The notes under the pieces were generated by a model. It saw only the letters and a list, made by a program, of their open reading frames with translations, ran no database searches and was not told the DNA's origin. DNA of 64,000 bases from assembly GCA_047495785.1 (NCBI GenBank), contig JBLDXI010000024.1:1612001-1676000 (forward strand). Direction: 5' to 3'. Each line of letters opens with the position of its first letter. Positions within the stretch are counted from its first letter, which is position 1. This document shows positions 23,411 through 36,252 of the stretch, one piece after another. A program made the translations under genes and the position numbers. The stretch comes from Lepidodermella squamata (Eukaryota > Gastrotricha).

Positions 23411-23909
23411 GTCTTCAAAACCTAGACAAGACCTAGTATAGATTGAAGTAAGTATATACATATGAATAATGAAAATCTCCCCTAATCAATCACGGGTCAT
23501 TTTTATTGCGCCATTTATTAAAGGAACTTTTCCGAGACGCAGTCAAGTGAGCAAATTCTGAGGCACTTCCTGAGCTGCATTGTTATTGGCAAACCGGTCA
23601 GCTGATCACTAACGTAATTATACATTTCAAAATTTGGCACCGAGTACAAGCATTATTACACCTAAAAGAATCAGCAAAAGTAAAAAGAAATGCAAAAAGA
23701 GTTTTTGTAGTGTTTCTGATCCGTTTATTTTCTCTACTAAATTAAATGCATAAATATATTCAGGGCATGTAGAGAATGATCATGAAATTTCATATCGAAT
23801 GATATCGCATGATTCTCTTCAATCCGCTTTGGAGAGTGCGATTCTCACGAGCCAAGAGTGATAAATAAAAAGCGACGTTGATATCGCATTATAGCCGAGG
23901 CTTATCCCT

Positions 23910-24338
23910 TTAGCCAGAGTGCTGCGCATCCGATTTTTGATCGTCTTCGTGGAACACTTCCTCGGCAATCTGCGTTTGATGAGCTATAATTTGCAAAACT
24001 CAGCCGTGAATACTGATAAATCGAAAAATAAACTGACTGATAGCAGTTATAGGGGATGGCTCGTAATGAGTTGTAGGCACTGATTGTGATCGATACAATT
24101 TCCAATTGATATTGCCGTGAAATCTCGCACCGTTGAGTGCATTCGACCCGTTGCCCGATTCGTCTGACTGAGATGACTTGAAAAAAGCGATGATTTGAGC
24201 ACGCACCTTGTCATCGATTGTCTCATGATCAGCATCGGCCGCAATTATCTGAGCGTCTTTCAATTGCCGCACAAAGGCGGGGTTCTTTAACAGCAAATCA
24301 ACGTCATCCATATCCATCTCGGCATCATTCGTGTCCAT
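23910..24338 (-). CDS. Small acidic protein, unknown function
   Basis: Two exons, 24338-24038 and 23983-23910, join in phase to give 124 residues. The protein starts MDTNDAEMDMDDVDLLLKNP, has a helical middle, a Ser/Asn-rich linker and a hydrophilic acidic end (EEVFHEDDQKSDAQHSG). No signal peptide, membrane helix or known motif is seen. Its start lies 628 bp upstream of the start of the small secreted gene, on the same strand. Function not recognised. Continuity of the frame through a clean 54-bp intron is the main support that it is real. Confidence 0.6.
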
Positions 24339-25873
24339 GTTTTAAAATAAAAATTCTACTTTATAGCGGAAAATTCTGATACTGTATAAAAGGAGGATTA
24401 ATAATAGTATTAATGGAGAAAAATAAGCAACTGTTATTAGGACGAAAATTTGTGTGCACTCTTGAATAAAGCCACACATGCAAATGAAAAAAAAACATAT
24501 CGAAAACGGCAACTAGCAAGCGAAAAGGTGTCTACATAATTTTTTGTATTCGACTGAATGACAGAGTAATAATATTGCGAGTACTCACTGCGCATATTAT
24601 TTGTTAATAAATTTGTAATACAATAAAAAAAATACATAATATATTATATATGCCGTGCTTCGGAAACATGTGAAATTATATCGGAAAGTGTGTACATAGC
24701 CGCTTTTTTTCGCGCATATATTCATCTTATATCAGGCGAGCTTTTTGCTATATACCGCAAATGGTTGTTGTTATGTAATGAATAAGCTATACTAAAGGGC
24801 GTGTATATGGCGGGTTTTTCTCTCGGCGGGGGCACATGGCAGTTTCAGTTCTACTTCATAAAAAAGTGAAAATATATAAGAGAAATAAATCGATAACCTA
24901 TTATGTCTTTTCAAGGTTCATTACCTTTTATTCATTAAAAATAATTTCCACCGGAAGAGAAAAACATGGCCTGGTTTCATAAAATTTCCTGATTCAACTT
25001 TTATAGAAGAATAAGCTGAAAAGCTATAATATTTTAATGGAATTCGATAATTTTAATAAATATTCTGCACACGTCACTATAATGAAATGTTGATCTCATG
25101 GAGTAGCAGTAACTGAAGATGAAAATTCTCAGCGTTTTTTATCTAAGATTCAGCTTTCCATATTGCCATGTTATTAAATGAAAGGTGCGTTTTTGCTGAT
25201 AGAATACATGAAATATATGTTGAAACACCTGCCTCCCGTCTCTTTCGTTGTCGGTAATAAAAATTCCTATATATCACATGCGCACGTAGTATTCTTACAG
25301 CCGAAGAGAAGATTGTTGGGTTGTATTATATTATGAAAGCATCCATGAAAGGAAAAAAGCGCAAGAAAAACACGCGCTGTTGTGGTTTGCGATATATATA
25401 TCGGCGTTAATTATTCAAAGTATATCGTGCCATTTTGGCGCCTTGATACTGCCTGTCGTCGAGTCGGAATATCGCAAATACTTAGCAAAATGACGAGATT
25501 ATCGTAAAAAAATCCCGATATGTCCGTTTTGCCGTTCGCGTACCATTTTCAGAAACAATGAAAAAACCAGGAATTATGTAACATTTTCTTTAATTTATCA
25601 CTCAATTTTCTGAGAAAAAAACAATAAAATCAATAAAAGCCAGTAAATATACAACGTGGGTCTGAATAATAGTACAATTTCTCAGTTCTCAGATGTAGAC
25701 GTATAATTTTCCACCATGGTTACATGAAATGTCGTGATAAATAAATTATTTATATACTCAGGAATAATAAAAGAAAGCCCAAAATATTTATTTCAGATAA
25801 GTGTATACTAAAAAAGCACTGAACTGGAACCTACAAAACACAAGACACTTTTCAGTTCAAATCCGTCGCGACC
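24339..25873. other. Intergenic, nothing recognised
   Basis: About 1.5 kb of A/T-rich DNA between the acidic-protein start and the WASP stop. No ORF of interest and no structured RNA were seen. Confidence 0.4.
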
Positions 25874-27841
25874 TCAATCCGAATCGCTGAAATCGTCTGT
25901 TGTTTCATCCTCGCTTTCTATAAAAATTCGATATTTTAATAATTTTTTAATTAATTTTAAATGATTTTTTTACCTGCGAACAAGTATTGCCGTTGCGTAA
26001 TTTCGCGCCTCAAAGCTTCGGCCATACTTTCAGGCGGCTGATTAGCCGGCGATTGATTTCTATGGTGTTCACTCGATTTTTTCAAAGCGGCGCCTTGAAT
26101 TGCCGATTTCAAGTCACCGCCTCCGACGCCTGATTTCCCGCCCGCCTTCGCAACAGGTTTCAACGAGATACCCTTTCGAATATCGTTCAACAGGTTGTCG
26201 CGAGCCGGTGGGGCGGACGCTGCTGGTTTCGGCGCGGCTGGCCATGAGGCTGAATTTTCGTCATCACTACCGCCCGGTCTCGGAGCTGCTGGAGCTGGCC
26301 GTTTTGGCATTGAATTTCCAGGCAGGGGCGGGGGAGGCGGTGGTGGGGGAGGTGCGTTGTGGCCAGGTAAGGCTGGTGGCGGTAATGGAGGCGGCGGAGG
26401 GATTGCCCCCTTCCCAACCGTTGGCAAAGGAGGTGGCGGTGGGATGTTACTACCATGGCTAGGAGGCGGCGGAGGGCGAGCCGGAGCCGCTTTATTACTA
26501 CTAATAATCGGAGGAGCCGGACCTGGCGGGCGGGGTGGTGCTGTTCGTTTAGCGTCTGCAAACTGGATATCGGCCACATCAGGCCCACGTACTGAACAGT
26601 ACTCGCTTCGAACTCGTTCCATCCCACCATTTTGTTGGATGAAGTCGGCGATAAATTGGCGCTGCTTGTTCGATTTCAGCTTGATACCTGTCGTGTCAGT
26701 GATATCGCGCAGTAATTCGAGGCAAGCTGGGTCTGCGAACTGAAATAGGGCGAACTAAACCTTGAAAAAAGTTGAATTTTAATGACTCACGTCAATTCCA
26801 GAGTCTGCGCCTAAATGGGCTCGAACTTCGAACGACCCAGCCAATGGGGCGCCAATGTCGAGTTTTGTGATTTTTTGATTCTTCTTCTGATTTTTCGCAT
26901 GTTTACTGCCCTTATTTCGAGCAGCATCGACGCCTTGGCGGAAAACCAACTCGGCTGCTCCGCATTGAACTGGAACTGTTTCTATACGAAAAATCAAGAA
27001 TTTGTACGCAAATTCGACGAAGGCTATCAATTCCTTACTAAGATGCAGATCCGATGACTGGATCATTCCAACACTGGCCAAATCATTGGCCATCATTGTG
27101 GCGGACATAGGTGGCTGCGGTTGAGGTGGCGATTTATTCATCAGTGGCATGGTTTTCGAAAAGTTGTTTTGGTCATTCAGAATCAACTGATTGGCTGGCA
27201 GTATTTGAGGGCTCGGCGTTCCGTTGTCTTCGCCGCCACTGTCGCGAGCGTCTTTCGGCTTTTTCCGATTCATTTTTTCAATAATAACTCGGTAATAATC
27301 ACGAGCCTCGTCTTCACAGGCAAAACAAAGACCTCCCATACAGTCCTTAATAATAATGAAAATTTCAAACAACAAGTTCAAGTCGATTCAAGAGCTTACA
27401 TCGGCCTCGAACGATATGAAAAATGGTTTCAATAATTGGGGTTGGGGAGATTCCTGGAACATTTCCTGTTCCCATAACAGTTGCTCGGTCTGGAAATATA
27501 TTCGGAATTATTTGAAAAAATCCTGGAAATATTTCCTTACGTAGATGTCGTAGATTCGAATAAAAAACGACCGTTTGGTAAAATCTTTAACAAAAGCGAC
27601 CACGCCGATAAATCGCCGCAGCCACTGGTCATGGTATGGTGGCTCAGTTAGGAAAAGTTGAGCAACTCCACTAGCCAAGGTCTAACAAAAAATCGGAAAA
27701 ATAGCAGATTCCTTTGATGAACTATAACAATCTTACGATGCATTTGTTTCCCAGAAGCGAGAAAAACAGTTGATTTTCTTCGATTGAAAGTACCTTTGAG
27801 CCAACGTTGGTCTCTTTAAGGCGGCCGTCTCGGTTGGCCAT
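25874..27841 (-). CDS. WAS: WASP/N-WASP actin-nucleation promoting factor
   Basis: Exons 27841-27737, 27681-27541, 27489-27400, 27345-26791, 26739-25974 and 25917-25874 join in frame (566 residues). WH1 occupies about residues 15-135 (FFSLLGNKC, VAFVKDFTKRSFFIRIYD). A basic linker and the CRIB/GBD follow (KITKLDIGAPLAGSFEVRAH, then the helix QFIADFIQQNGGMERV). Next come a proline-rich region with repeated PPPPP blocks, two WH2 motifs (NLLNDIRKGISLKPV and DLKSAIQGAALKK), a central helix (MAEALRREITQRQYLF) and a short acidic tail. The protein should bind Cdc42 and actin and activate Arp2/3. The tail ends DETTDDFSDSD, with Phe where WASPs have a conserved Trp. A 57-bp segment at 26982-27038 has perfect GT..AG ends and no stop, so exon 4 may be split there. 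Confidence 0.92.
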
Positions 27842-29442
27842 CGGCAGGGGTCTTTTTTGTTGTTTAAAAAAATTGAAGCACCAATAACTAACTGGTGACA
27901 TTGTTATTTCGTTTGATGATGATGGCGAATGATTAATGATGATTCACGACAAATAACAGATGGGCAGCAGAAAAATGGCGCCGCGTGCGAGTGTCGACTT
28001 TTGTTTCGCAGAGTTTTGTTGTTTTCAATAATTGTTATTATAGCGAATAGTTTTGATGTATAATCAATTTACTGCGCACGCTCGGTAAAGCGAGGCGAGG
28101 CAGCTAAAGGCGGGTAACATTAGGCATATAAAGTGCGATGCTATGTTATTGTTGCTACCTTTAAGAGCGCGCATAAGGTCGACTCCCGACGCGTCGCCTT
28201 AATTAAGGCGCCGCTCGCAATAAATGGAACTCTGGCGCGCGCATTTGCAAACAAATTTTCGAACACAAGGAGAGAAACAAATTGGCAACGTCACAGGGCA
28301 GCAGACGCTTCTTGTCTATACCTATACATTTTGTGTCACCTTATAGCAGAAAAACGTAGCTAGATCTTTTATTATTACCATGAATAGCGCACGCCATAGG
28401 CAATGATATATTTCACGAGCTTTTTACACACAACGAACAATCGTGTTGCCTTTTCTATGTTTTGAAGGCTAAATTATTGTTGTAGTAAAAACACTCCGCT
28501 TATATATCCAAGCCAAACGCTAACATAAGCAAAAAATTATTCAAATTATTCCATACGAAATTATAGAATAACAAAATTGATCAGATCTAGGCCAATATAT
28601 TTATAACAGGTGTCTACGGATACTATGATTGTACTTTGGAAGTAATAAGATGAAAAAATAACAAGCTGTTTGACAATAAAAGAGAGACTAATAAAACAAA
28701 GCTGAGAGCTGAGTAATGCATAGTTTTTACATTATTATCATTCCATTAAAGCCAAGAGTCTGGATTATTCACTCTCTTACAACTTATATATATCAAGGTA
28801 TATTTTATACGAAAAATACTAGCAAGTACTGCGTGACGGCTTTTAGTGTAAGCATAATAATCACGTGTTTAAGACAAGACGCGTTTGATTGCGCACCTTT
28901 TACAGCCTTGACGAAAACGACACGCGGCGCAAAAATAATCTGGCCCAGGTGTGTAAAACGCGCAATAAATAGCGCGCGATTGTTTATCAACGGCGTTTAT
29001 TATCGCCGCATTATTCTCGCCTCAGGTGTTGCTGGGGAAAAGTTATTCGAAGTAGGCTATCATTATTATTTGTAAACGTCTCGGGCAAAGCTGATGACGT
29101 TATATACAGAAAGAAACAAACATCAGCGTTTTACCTGTTGAACTGCGTCTATGAAACAATGCCGGTGTGTGTTTGCCCAGACACTTTAAGTGTAGATACC
29201 TACCTATATGGCGGGCAATAAATGATTGTCGCGCTGTTAATAACAATTTTCAGGTCAGCTGGTCAGCGCGCGTGCAACATGACCGCTTGAAACCAGCTCG
29301 CACGCGCACCAGAGTGACACACGCGCTGAACCCGTGAAAACGAACGCATTAAAAAAATCCACCTTAAAACTTTTTCATACAAAACGCATTCTCATGTTTT
29401 ATTAAGGAATTATTGCAATATAATTCAAGAATGTGATGCGTG
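27842..29442. other. Intergenic, nothing recognised
   Basis: About 1.6 kb upstream of WASP. The ORFs at 28133-28363 and 28716-29075 have low-information sequence without conserved motifs. It probably holds the WASP promoter. Confidence 0.4.
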
Positions 29443-30019
29443 TCAATCGATAAGCGCAGTTAAAGGTGTAGTAGCTCGCTTCACAGCCAAATACTTAGGA
29501 TCAGACTTCACCGAAGTCAGCTTTTCGTGATTACCGGTAATGTTGACCTTCAAGTCGATTACAGGTTTTATTGCTGCTGGTTTCTCGCTGGCGGAAAAAA
29601 CGACATTCAAATACGGGAAACTGCCTTTAAGTGCGCACCTTTTCGATGCGAAATGAAGCTTGTTCATTTCTTGCGACGAAAGAAGAAGCAACTTATTCGA
29701 TTTGGAACCTTTGCTAGGCGCCGATTTGCTTCGTTTTCGCTTCTTCTCGTTCTGTAATGGCGATTTTTGATTCGATGATGGAGGGTGGCTAGATATTTGA
29801 AATTAATGAGAGCAATGACATTTTTTGCTTTTTTTACCGGGAAGCTGTTTTGGGCCTAGGAGCTCGGCTCGAGCTTCGCTTCCGATCTGATTTAGGCGGA
29901 CTCGAACTAGGTCGCTTAGTATCGGGTGCTGATTTCTTCGCCGATCTGCTACGGCTTTTCGATCTCTCCCGTTTGCCCACTGCAGTTACAGGCCGGTCTT
30001 TTTTACCCTTGTTTGGCAT
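29443..30019 (-). CDS. Small basic Arg/Ser/Lys-rich protein
   Basis: Two exons, 30019-29838 and 29788-29443, join in frame (175 residues) if the acceptor ATCTAG at 29790-29789 is used. A later AG would give the wrong frame. The N-terminal half is strongly basic with RS/SR and KR clusters (GKRERSKSRSRSAKKSAP, RKRSSSRAPRPK), and KKRKRSKSAPSK looks like a nuclear localisation signal. The C-terminal half is ordinary in composition (NVVFSASEKPAAIKPVIDLK). It is likely nuclear and chromatin- or RNA-associated, but the family is not recognised. Confidence 0.6.
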
Positions 30020-31023
30020 AGTGTTTTCGAAATGTGGTAAAATGAGTGAGAGAAAGCAATTTTCCTAGTCATACCAAATTATGGACCGCTCAAATCCGAA
30101 CTTGTTATCACCTCTGTAATATAGTTTTCTCAATCGATTTCAGGCGTTGCTAAGCGCTTTTCCCAGAAAAACAGCGCTTGCATCAACAAATGACCCCGTT
30201 CGCATTTTCTTTGCACATAATTTCCACATGTTTTTATTATCGTTTTCCATCGATTATAACAATCTTTTCTACCGAGACACAACTCGCCACTATATATATA
30301 ATTATTTCATAATATGATCAAACTAGCGACTGAAAACTTGCTTTTGAGTGACGTAGAGCCTCAATCTATCAGTCGAAAATTGCTGCTATATAACGTGAAA
30401 GAGCGAACTAATTTTTCGAATAGATATTATATAAATGCCGAAAAAAATTAACAATTTTTCATATCGAAAAAACACGCGGTAATGATATAACAGCAAGAGA
30501 AAGGACGATGAGAGAGAAAAAAAATAGAAAAGAAGCAAAATCGTGTGCACCTTTCTAATCAAACCGATTAATCGAATCTTTCAGCAGCGATTAGACCGTT
30601 AAAGCAATATAGAAAACTCGATACAATAACTGCGTTGTTTTCTTAGAATAAGCCGTTTTTTTAAACAAAAATGTAAAATTAAGTATGACCAAAATACCCA
30701 GTGATAAGGCAGTAGCTGAAATGATAGAAGTATAGCTAACGGCCTGGAAATTCGGTGTTGATAATCAGATCGAAAGTCACTTTTCATCGAGAGAAACTTA
30801 TCAAGTGGCGATGACGAACAAATGAAATAAGAAACAACCAGAAAAACCATATGATAAAAGCAGAAAATTAATCCATCTCGATTTTTTTTAATACGAAACA
30901 AACGATATATATATATGTGGAAACAATGCGGGAGTAGACCGGGTCGAGCACCAAAAACGTCGTGCACTATAATACGTTCACTTTTTATTTTATATAAATT
31001 CAGGTGATTTTTTGTGTTAGAAA
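30020..31023. other. Intergenic, nothing recognised
   Basis: About 1 kb between DENND6 and the basic-protein gene. The minus ORF at 30599-31048 is an A/T-driven frame rich in Phe, Leu and Tyr. It overlaps the DENND6 final exon in another frame and is not credible. Confidence 0.4.
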
Positions 31024-34000
31024 TTAACGAGGTGAAGCAACAAGACAAGAGTTCAGAACAATGTCCATGGTATCGGGTGGTAGCGATCTCGCAATCTGCA
31101 AATACTGAGCCGTTAGCTTCTGGTCGAGCCCAGGCGGCAACCTCACGCCTTGTAATACCAATCGCGACTAGAAAAAGATAACTTCATTAATTAAAATCTC
31201 AAAATCAAGCGAAATATTTAGATATTGATGTAAATCCAATCCAAAAAAATTAAAAAATTTGAGGACAAATTTAGAAATACTGCAATGACATTCTCCGATA
31301 CGGAAATCTCATTGCCATGATATCGCTACTTCGATGCCAATTTCATCGCACATGTTTCTCCATTCGGGTGAGTTGCTTGAAGGCGTTTCCTGGATGCCTG
31401 CCCTGGCTGGCCCTATCATCTCTGGTGCGTTCTGGGTACTTTACCAAAACATCCGGGTCATTTTCTCTACGCATTTTACCTTTCGCTTTCTTCCGGATTA
31501 TTCAGGCGGCTCGTCTACGTATCGCGGTGTCCTTCTAACTTCGAACCTACGAGGCTCTCAAGACCAACTGCGCAAATATCACGCGACAGGTTTGCGACAT
31601 CTTTGTTAAATGCTGTGAACAATGCGATCGTCGTACCGAAGAATCCGAAGTCGGCGGTACGTTATTTTCTAGCACAACGGGGTGCCAGCTCATTACTGGA
31701 AAGAATTTCGAGGCTTGCGAATTATCTAAATTCGATCAGAATTGGTCTACTTGGCATATTTCTTCGCATGTCTCTTGAAACAAACCATGGATTTTGGTCT
31801 CTTTTACGACATACACCAATCCTGTTGCTTTTTGTGATGCTTGTTTTGCGGGCGATTTAGTTCAGCGACGTTTGCAAACCGGCTATTGCATTAAACTCAT
31901 CTGCTGGATGTCTCGACGCCAAGACAGTACTGCCATGTCTAGCACATAAACTGAATATACTGATCTCGCGACTTGCGCCATGGATTGTATGTGGCTGATC
32001 CGCATCTTCCAAGAATTATCATCATCCTCGCCCTGTCCGTTTGACTGTGTGGTGAGGGGATGCGATATAATCTTCGATGTGAATGGTTCAAAATCCAATT
32101 TCTTCTCGAAAAACTCGTCATGTTGACTTGAAATATCATTATAAGTTTGATGCTCATGAAAAAGGATTGACCGATGTGAAATGGTGCAGTTCTGATGAAC
32201 AACTGGCTGACTATCGACTGTCTTACCGGCATCTAAATTCGAGGCTCTACGCGACAAACTCAGCGTTCGACAACATCCCTCTTCGTTGAACTCGCCTCGG
32301 GGTGCAAGATCAAATTATAGCATAGAGTATTCCCTTATTTACGAAGAAATTCAGTCAAACCGGCTTAAACCATCAGAATTCTCAGGTTCAATGCGTGGAA
32401 AAATTCCTTGCCGAATATAATTTTCGAAAAATAGGCAAAATACGCTAGCTCAACGGGACCTATTTTCTAGCAATTCATAATTAAAATTTGCGTTGGGACA
32501 TTCCTTTATTTCGATTCAGCTTTCGATTAAGGAACCGAATTAATTGAGAAAATTTGGAACGAAAAAAGACTGAATATGTGAATCACTTTACTGTACAAAC
32601 GAAATGCAATTCTCACCTGAAGGTCTTTGGTGCGCATGAGCAAATCGATCATTTCAACTTCAATGCGGCCCGCACACCACGACTGAACATCAACCTCGGC
32701 AAACAGCTTCAAATGCTCGATGCCAATGTGCTGCTTCAGTTCATCGGTGCGCCGGTTGAACCACAAGTGAAAGTTCGGGCTCTTGAAAAACCGCCTGTAC
32801 AGCCCGGCCCAGTCGCCCTTCACCGCCGACGTTAGATGCGGCCCAGTTTGAGCGAGTTTCCCCAGAAATTCCTCCTGGTCGAACCGCGCCAGGGTTGGAA
32901 CAGCCATCAGCGGGTTGAAGGCGTTCTGCCTTGGCATTAAGTTATTGTTGATGAAAGACTCGAGCGGTGTAATCAGACTGCTGGTTAAATCGGAGAAGAA
33001 TCGAGCGAGAAGTGAGCACAGCACATCACGATCGCGTCCATTCGCCGGCTCCCGGCCTTTACCCAGCTCTTCAACAAAATCTCGGCCCAGGTTATTCGCC
33101 CGTTTCAAATGAGCCTTGTAATTCGTGTAGATGCCAACGCGTTCTTCCGCCTTTTTCACAGCACTCAATTTTCGTTTATTACCCCCGAGAGCTAGCGAGG
33201 ATGACGAGTCGGACTGGTGCATGGTGGATATTGTCATATTTGAGGCGGATCTTCGCATCGGACTAGCGGGCGAGCCGGGTGTCGGCGAATTCGATGCTGT
33301 CGTGCAGTAGATCGGCATGCCGTGATCGCTGACCCCTATCACGCTGTACCGGCCCTCGGCCAGCTTCAGAAAGTGAGGATTCGCCACTCCGAGAATGACT
33401 GGTGGGCTAAAATCGGTGTTAGAAATAAACGCGACAAATTAGATAATTTCTCAAAAAATTAACTTGTGTGAACGCGATTTATTTCTGTTTGGTTTCTTTA
33501 CGCCTACTCAGGATGCAGCCACCGGTTTTAAGATGGATGCAACACGCGAGGCGAGAAAATAAAAAGACACGAAAAATACTAAAAAGTACCGTAACGTCGG
33601 GTAATCGGGGACAGGGTCATTTTTGTGGGTAAATAGCCGAATAATAAAATTCTCATTTTTGTCCATTTTTGAATGGTAATTAGGAAATTTGGATGTCGAT
33701 TTGGGAACCCATCATTACCGTTTCCAGGTATAAAAAATCGACATGAAAATACCCTAAGCTTTGCTCTCTGTGTAACCAATAACCAAGGGAAAACACAAAT
33801 TGAAAATTGGAGTCAGCAGGAAATCGACCGAATGTTCAGGTACAAATTCGGAAAATTTCGGGCTTTTGTATTTGAGCGTAAAAGGATTTTATTTTCTTTC
33901 GTTGAAAGAAATTCCGTTCTTACTTTTTAAAAAAATTTCATATTTTTTCATATTTTTTCAAAATTCAACAAATATTTCAACAAATATTATGCAAATGGGC

Positions 34001-36117
34001 ATCCAAAATTAATCGCTAATTTTGCAAGTTTAGTCAAATAGGATATAGGATTCAAATTACCGAAAATCAAATAAAAAATGAAAAATTGCCAAAATTGCCA
34101 AAATTGAAAGGAAAATCGGGAATCATCATGCAATCCTTTGGTTACAATTTTTTGAGCAATAATTGATTTTTAACCTTCCAATAACAGGTTTTGCCCTAGT
34201 TTACCGCTCGTTACGGTATTTTTTAGTTAGATCGCAAAAATTGGGAGAGCAATTGTTTTCTCATTGAACTTGATTGAAAAAGAATACTTACGCTTCATTT
34301 TCTGGACAGCAAGCATATTGCTTGAATTCAGAATCATGAACTGTGAAGAAGGGTCGATAGTCGGTGGCGTATTGCAGCGGCCAAATGAGCGAGACTAACG
34401 TGTTAACCGCATCCGAGGCGACCTGAGGGTTAGGCGCGTAGACTAGAATAGGCTGGTTGGTTAGCACGAGTTCCCACACCAGTTGCAGGTTGCCTAATAG
34501 CGCGCGAAATAGCAGGACAAAGTCGAGGTGGATGTGGACAGGCACGGTGAAGCGTAGCAGGTCGTTCGACGTGAATCGGGGCGATATGGAGGCGGGGCTG
34601 AGCGGATTTTCGGTGGCTTGCAGGGCGGCGGCCTGCACGGCCAGTAGGGAGTGACGGCAGAAATGCGTTGGCACTTTCGCGCCGCTGTTCATCGCAGACG
34701 GCGCCAGCAGGTTCATTGAGCTGCTCGATGTGAAAGCGGCGAGAGCACTGTGCTTCGACGGGATTATCACTTGGAACGGCGTGCTGAACAGTGAAAGAAT
34801 CATCGGCGTTGCAGGCAGCGGCGGCGGCCAAGAAGACATCTCCTTCCATACTAGAATAAAAATTCAAACACGATTAGCATTACATTCATTCCAGTTCACA
34901 AAATCGATAAATCAATCATTTGGACATTCGAGTTTTTATCGGTCAAATTCAAGCATCGCTCAAGTCTCGACTTTCCTATAATTTCATAGCGATTCCCAAT
35001 TTTTAACCCAAGATTGCTTAAATTTTCACGCGAGGTTAGTTTCGCTTTGAGAGGACAGCTAACGAATTATACTTCTGCCTTTTTAAACCTTTTTTGACTC
35101 GATTTCTATCCATTTTTATCGATCGATGCAATCGATTTTTACAAATCACAGATTTTTTCCGATATCTACAGACTTGGAAGCCAATATTGAAATTGTTTCT
35201 ACATACCTGATGATACCAGCTAGTTAAAACGAAATACCAGTGTCATAGTGGACATCAGTATCGATTAAGAAAAGAAAAGGCCGAAATCGCAAAGAATTGG
35301 AAAAATTAGTGCAGTGACGCTCAAATTTAGTGCTAGAAACTCTGTTTTAGTGGTACAAATATTTAGTCCCTGCAAATATTCACACCTTTAATCTGAACTA
35401 GAGCAACACGCTACGCTAAAGCACAATAAAAGTGAAAAATTGTACAACGCTAAATTCAAAATATGGGAGGCTCAAATATTTAGATTTTAAGGTGGATTAG
35501 AGAGATATTTCTTGCATTTAGCTGAAATTAGGAAAATTGGGATAACTCACTCGTTTCCAAAGCAGGTATTCCATGCTCGAAGAAATGCGGCGCCACTTGA
35601 GCCACACAAGCCAGAAATAAGTTGACGAATGGATACCGAGACAGTAGTACTAAAGACTAAAATCAGAAAAAACGAGTCATAGTCATACTTTTAGGTATCA
35701 AAAATCACGTCATACCTTTTGAAAGTAACCTCTGCGATTCGACGCATCTTTCATCTGACGGAAATACGCGAATCCGTGAAGATGGGTCGGACAGGGTTGA
35801 AGCGCCGGGCAGTAGTCGCGGCATATCTGATGCTGCAAATGCCTGTTCTTATTCGCACTAATTATCGCAGCTTCGTCCTGTGATCGTCGCACTCGGAACG
35901 AATAGACCAAATCGCCGAGCAGGCCCGAATTCGAGTCTGGGAAAGCCAGATAGCAAATGCTGGACATCTCCTTTTCGCTGAGGGCATAATTCGGCGGGAA
36001 AATCGACTCGATTTTAGACCCGATCTCTAAATCGAAATTGACCACGCAAAAGCAGTCGACCCACGACAGCTGGTCGTCGTCCAAGGCCCCATTATTTTTC
36101 AGGTTATTCGGAGTCAT
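31024..36117 (-). CDS. DENND6: DENND6 (FAM116) Rab GEF
   Basis: Five exons join in frame: 36117-35716, 35656-35551, 34850-34292, 33406-32617 and 31167-31024 (666 residues). The N-terminal uDENN part reads WVDCFCVVNFDLEIGSKIE, then FPPNYALSEKEMSSICYLAF and PDSNSGLLGD. The joined exons give YFQKSLVLLSRYPFVNLF, as in the family. The cDENN region follows (LGNLQLVWELVLTNQPILVY, then DAVNTLVSLIWPLQY and DYRPFFTVHD), then APPVILGVANPHFLK. DENND6 proteins activate Rab14 in endocytic recycling. The start lies 136 bp after the NUP205 stop on the same strand, with a splice-acceptor-like TTATTTTAG between. All larger introns carry mobile-element remnants. Human DENND6A is about 608 residues, so the length is normal. 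Confidence 0.9.
31850..32289 (+). pseudogene. Ty1/copia retrotransposon RNase H remnant
   Basis: On the plus strand, antisense to a DENND6 intron, frames give TGYCIKLICWMSRRQDSTAM, then a stop, then TEYTDLATCAMDCMWLIRIF. After a frameshift comes KTRHVDLKYHYKFDAHEKG...WCSSDEQLADYRL. This order matches the Ty1/copia pol RNase H end ('tGYvf.l.g..isW.SrrQ', 'aEY.al', 'K.kHidv.yHf', 'eDQlAD'). In-frame stops and shifts show it is dead. The ORFs at 31317-31860 upstream may be other decayed parts. No LTR was found. Confidence 0.6.
33579..34226. mobile_element. MITE-like element, family F
   Basis: CTAAAAAGTACCGTAACG at 33579 is mirrored at 34209-34226 with one difference over 18 bp, and similarity continues inward more weakly. 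It is flanked by TA on the left and TTA on the right, which could be a target duplication. It lies within a DENND6 intron and carries no coding sequence. Confidence 0.6.
35207..35362. mobile_element. Family G element, copy 2 (partial)
   Basis: It shares with 7874-8025, in order, CTGATGATACC, GCCGAAATCGC, TTTAGTGCT(G/A)GAA and TTTTAGTGGT. It lacks the poly-G tract and shows no convincing left inverted repeat, so it may be truncated. It lies in a DENND6 intron. Confidence 0.5.
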
Positions 36118-36252
36118 CAACCCATATAAAAGCAATTTTCATTTCAAATCATTCTAAAATAACAATACAAAATTCGGAATGATCAATATTTTTTTATCAA
36201 ATAACATGTTTAAACGTTGTTGAGCTATTAGAAGAAAGAAAGCTGTTTTGTT

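Noticed and set aside
26195-26743. Plus-strand Gly-rich ORF of 182 aa
   Set aside because: It is the antisense of the proline-rich part of WASP; the glycine runs mirror the CCN proline codons.
30599-31048. Minus ORF of 149 aa rich in Phe/Leu/Tyr
   Set aside because: A/T-driven frame that overlaps the DENND6 last exon in another frame.
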